64,000 bases of DNA. It comes from an uncultured Pelagibacteraceae bacterium (lineage in GTDB: Bacteria; Pseudomonadota; Alphaproteobacteria; Pelagibacterales; Pelagibacteraceae). Shown piece after piece: positions 62,963 to 64,000 of this stretch. The notes beneath the pieces are model-generated. The model was not told the DNA's origin and made no database searches. It worked only from the letters and a program-made list of their open reading frames with translations. Within the stretch, counting starts at the first letter, position 1; each line of letters opens with the position of its first letter. The stretch is from the NCBI GenBank assembly GCA_902588895.1, contig CACIRC010000001.1, forward strand, positions 143,948 through 207,947. Reading direction: 5' to 3'. A program made the translations under genes and the position numbers.

Positions 62963-63062
62963 GAAAAACCCAATGGCTAAAGATTTATTTACTAAAAAGT
63001 ATAAATCAAAAATAGTAAAGCCTAAAAAAGGCAAAGGAAGTTTTAAAAGAAAGAAAAGTTAA
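62943..63062 (+). CDS. arfA: ArfA-like alternative ribosome-rescue factor (39 aa)
   Basis: Manual translation MVIKSNKKNPMAKDLFTKKYKSKIVKPKKGKGSFKRKKS; aligns without gaps to the E. coli ArfA core as I recall it ([29 protein letters not shown]). Confidence 0.82.
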   Translation: MVIKSNKKNPMAKDLFTKKYKSKIVKPKKGKGSFKRKKS

Positions 63063-63994
63063 ATTTTAAGTCTCGCTCCGATTTGTTGAATTACCTTTGA
63101 TGACATTTCAGTACCTTTCTCAAGACACTGTTTTGTAGATAGTTTGTTGATGTATCCATGTAAAAATCCTGCAGCAAACAGATCACCTGCACCTGTTAGG
63201 TCAACAATTTTGAGATTTTTTTGGACATTACTTTCAAAAACTTCGTTGCTATTAATTGCAACTGCACCTTTTTCACCTCTAGTTATAATAATTAACTTAT
63301 TAAGTTGTTTTGAAAAATTTATAACCTCATCAAAATTTTTTGCTTCAATTAAAGAGGTGATTTCTTGTTCATTAGCAAAAGTTATATCAAGTTTATTTTT
63401 AACTAAGTTTAAAAAATGAGGTTTATGTCTATCTACACAAAATAGATCAGAAAGTGACATAGCAACTTTATTTGCGTTATTTATAGCTTTATCAAATGCT
63501 TTCTTGGGCTCTCCTTCATCCCATAAGTAGCCTTCTAAAAATATTAATTCACTATTTTTAATTGCATTAGAGCTAACATCATTTTCGTTAATTTTTCCTG
63601 CTGTTCCTAAGAAAGTACACATTGTTCTTTCAGAGTCTGGTGTTACTAATATTAAACATGTTCCAGTTGGCAATTCTTCTTTCTTTTTAAAATAAAAATA
63701 TTCTACATTTTCTTTTTTTAAACCTATTTCATATTCACTACCAAATTCATCATCAGAAACTTTACCAACAAAACCAACTTTATTCCCTAGTTGAGATAAT
63801 CCAACGATTGAGTTTGCTACCGAGCCACCAGAAACTGTTTTTTCAATTTTAAGATTTGCTAATAAACTTTTGAATTCTTTTTCATTGAAAAATAATTTCA
63901 TTGTGCTTTTGGTTAGATTGTTTTTTTCAATGAAATCGTCATCTACTTTGCAGATGACATCAACTATTGCATTTCCTATTCCTAAAATTTTCAT
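63059..63994 (-). CDS. PfkB-family carbohydrate/adenosine kinase
   Basis: GIGNAIVDVICKVDDDFI, VSGGSVANSIVGLSQLG, VDLTGAGDLFAAGFLHG. Confidence 0.95.
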   Translation of the reverse strand: MKILGIGNAIVDVICKVDDDFIEKNNLTKSTMKLFFNEKEFKSLLANLKIEKTVSGGSVANSIVGLSQLGNKVGFVGKVSDDEFGSEYEIGLKKENVEYFYFKKKEELPTGTCLILVTPDSERTMCTFLGTAGKINENDVSSNAIKNSELIFLEGYLWDEGEPKKAFDKAINNANKVAMSLSDLFCVDRHKPHFLNLVKNKLDITFANEQEITSLIEAKNFDEVINFSKQLNKLIIITRGEKGAVAINSNEVFESNVQKNLKIVDLTGAGDLFAAGFLHGYINKLSTKQCLEKGTEMSSKVIQQIGARLKI

Positions 63995-64000
63995 ATTAAG

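Noticed and set aside
1-64000. Search by eye for CRISPR arrays, transposases, integrases, phage genes, toxin-antitoxin pairs and rRNA
   Set aside because: None seen. The window is mostly core sequence; no regularly spaced repeats or mobile-element proteins in the ORF list.

Overview
AT-rich, extremely compact bacterial chromosome segment. Protein-level resemblances, gene order and composition point to a SAR11/Pelagibacterales-type alphaproteobacterium (inference). Most of the window is housekeeping: argG, folD, hemC/hemD, tsaD, acs plus a DUF4212/solute symporter pair, rpe, purH, ftsK, lolA, a his cluster (hisB-hisH-hisA-hisF-hisE), hslVU and secB. An origin-proximal block follows: dnaQ-coaE-aroE-maf-ppsR | putative oriC | hemE-hemH-hemJ-rho-mnmE-mnmG-rsmG-parA-parB, then holA-lptE-leuS, a porin, yggS and a PfkB kinase. 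One tRNA-Gly(GCC) is present. I saw no CRISPR array, transposase or prophage. The items most worth a second look are: (1) a 39-aa ArfA-like ribosome-rescue ORF missing from the ORF track; (2) a photolyase-family neighbourhood with a FAD-domain-first protein, a FeS-BCP-like photolyase that seems to lack the CxxC Fe-S ligands, and a translationally coupled 42-aa DUF2256 gene; (3) a 48-aa putative lipoprotein gene inside the his operon, overlapping both neighbours; (4) a perfect 16-bp parS palindrome inside rsmG; (5) a putative oriC between ppsR and hemE; (6) a histone-H1-like Lys/Arg-rich N-terminal extension on acetyl-CoA synthetase; (7) recurrent 4-nt TTAA/TTAG stop-codon overlaps at convergent gene pairs; (8) two paralogous sulfotransferases, one beside the tRNA-Gly and a FkbM methyltransferase. 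All calls come from reading the sequence and recalled family knowledge. No database search was run.
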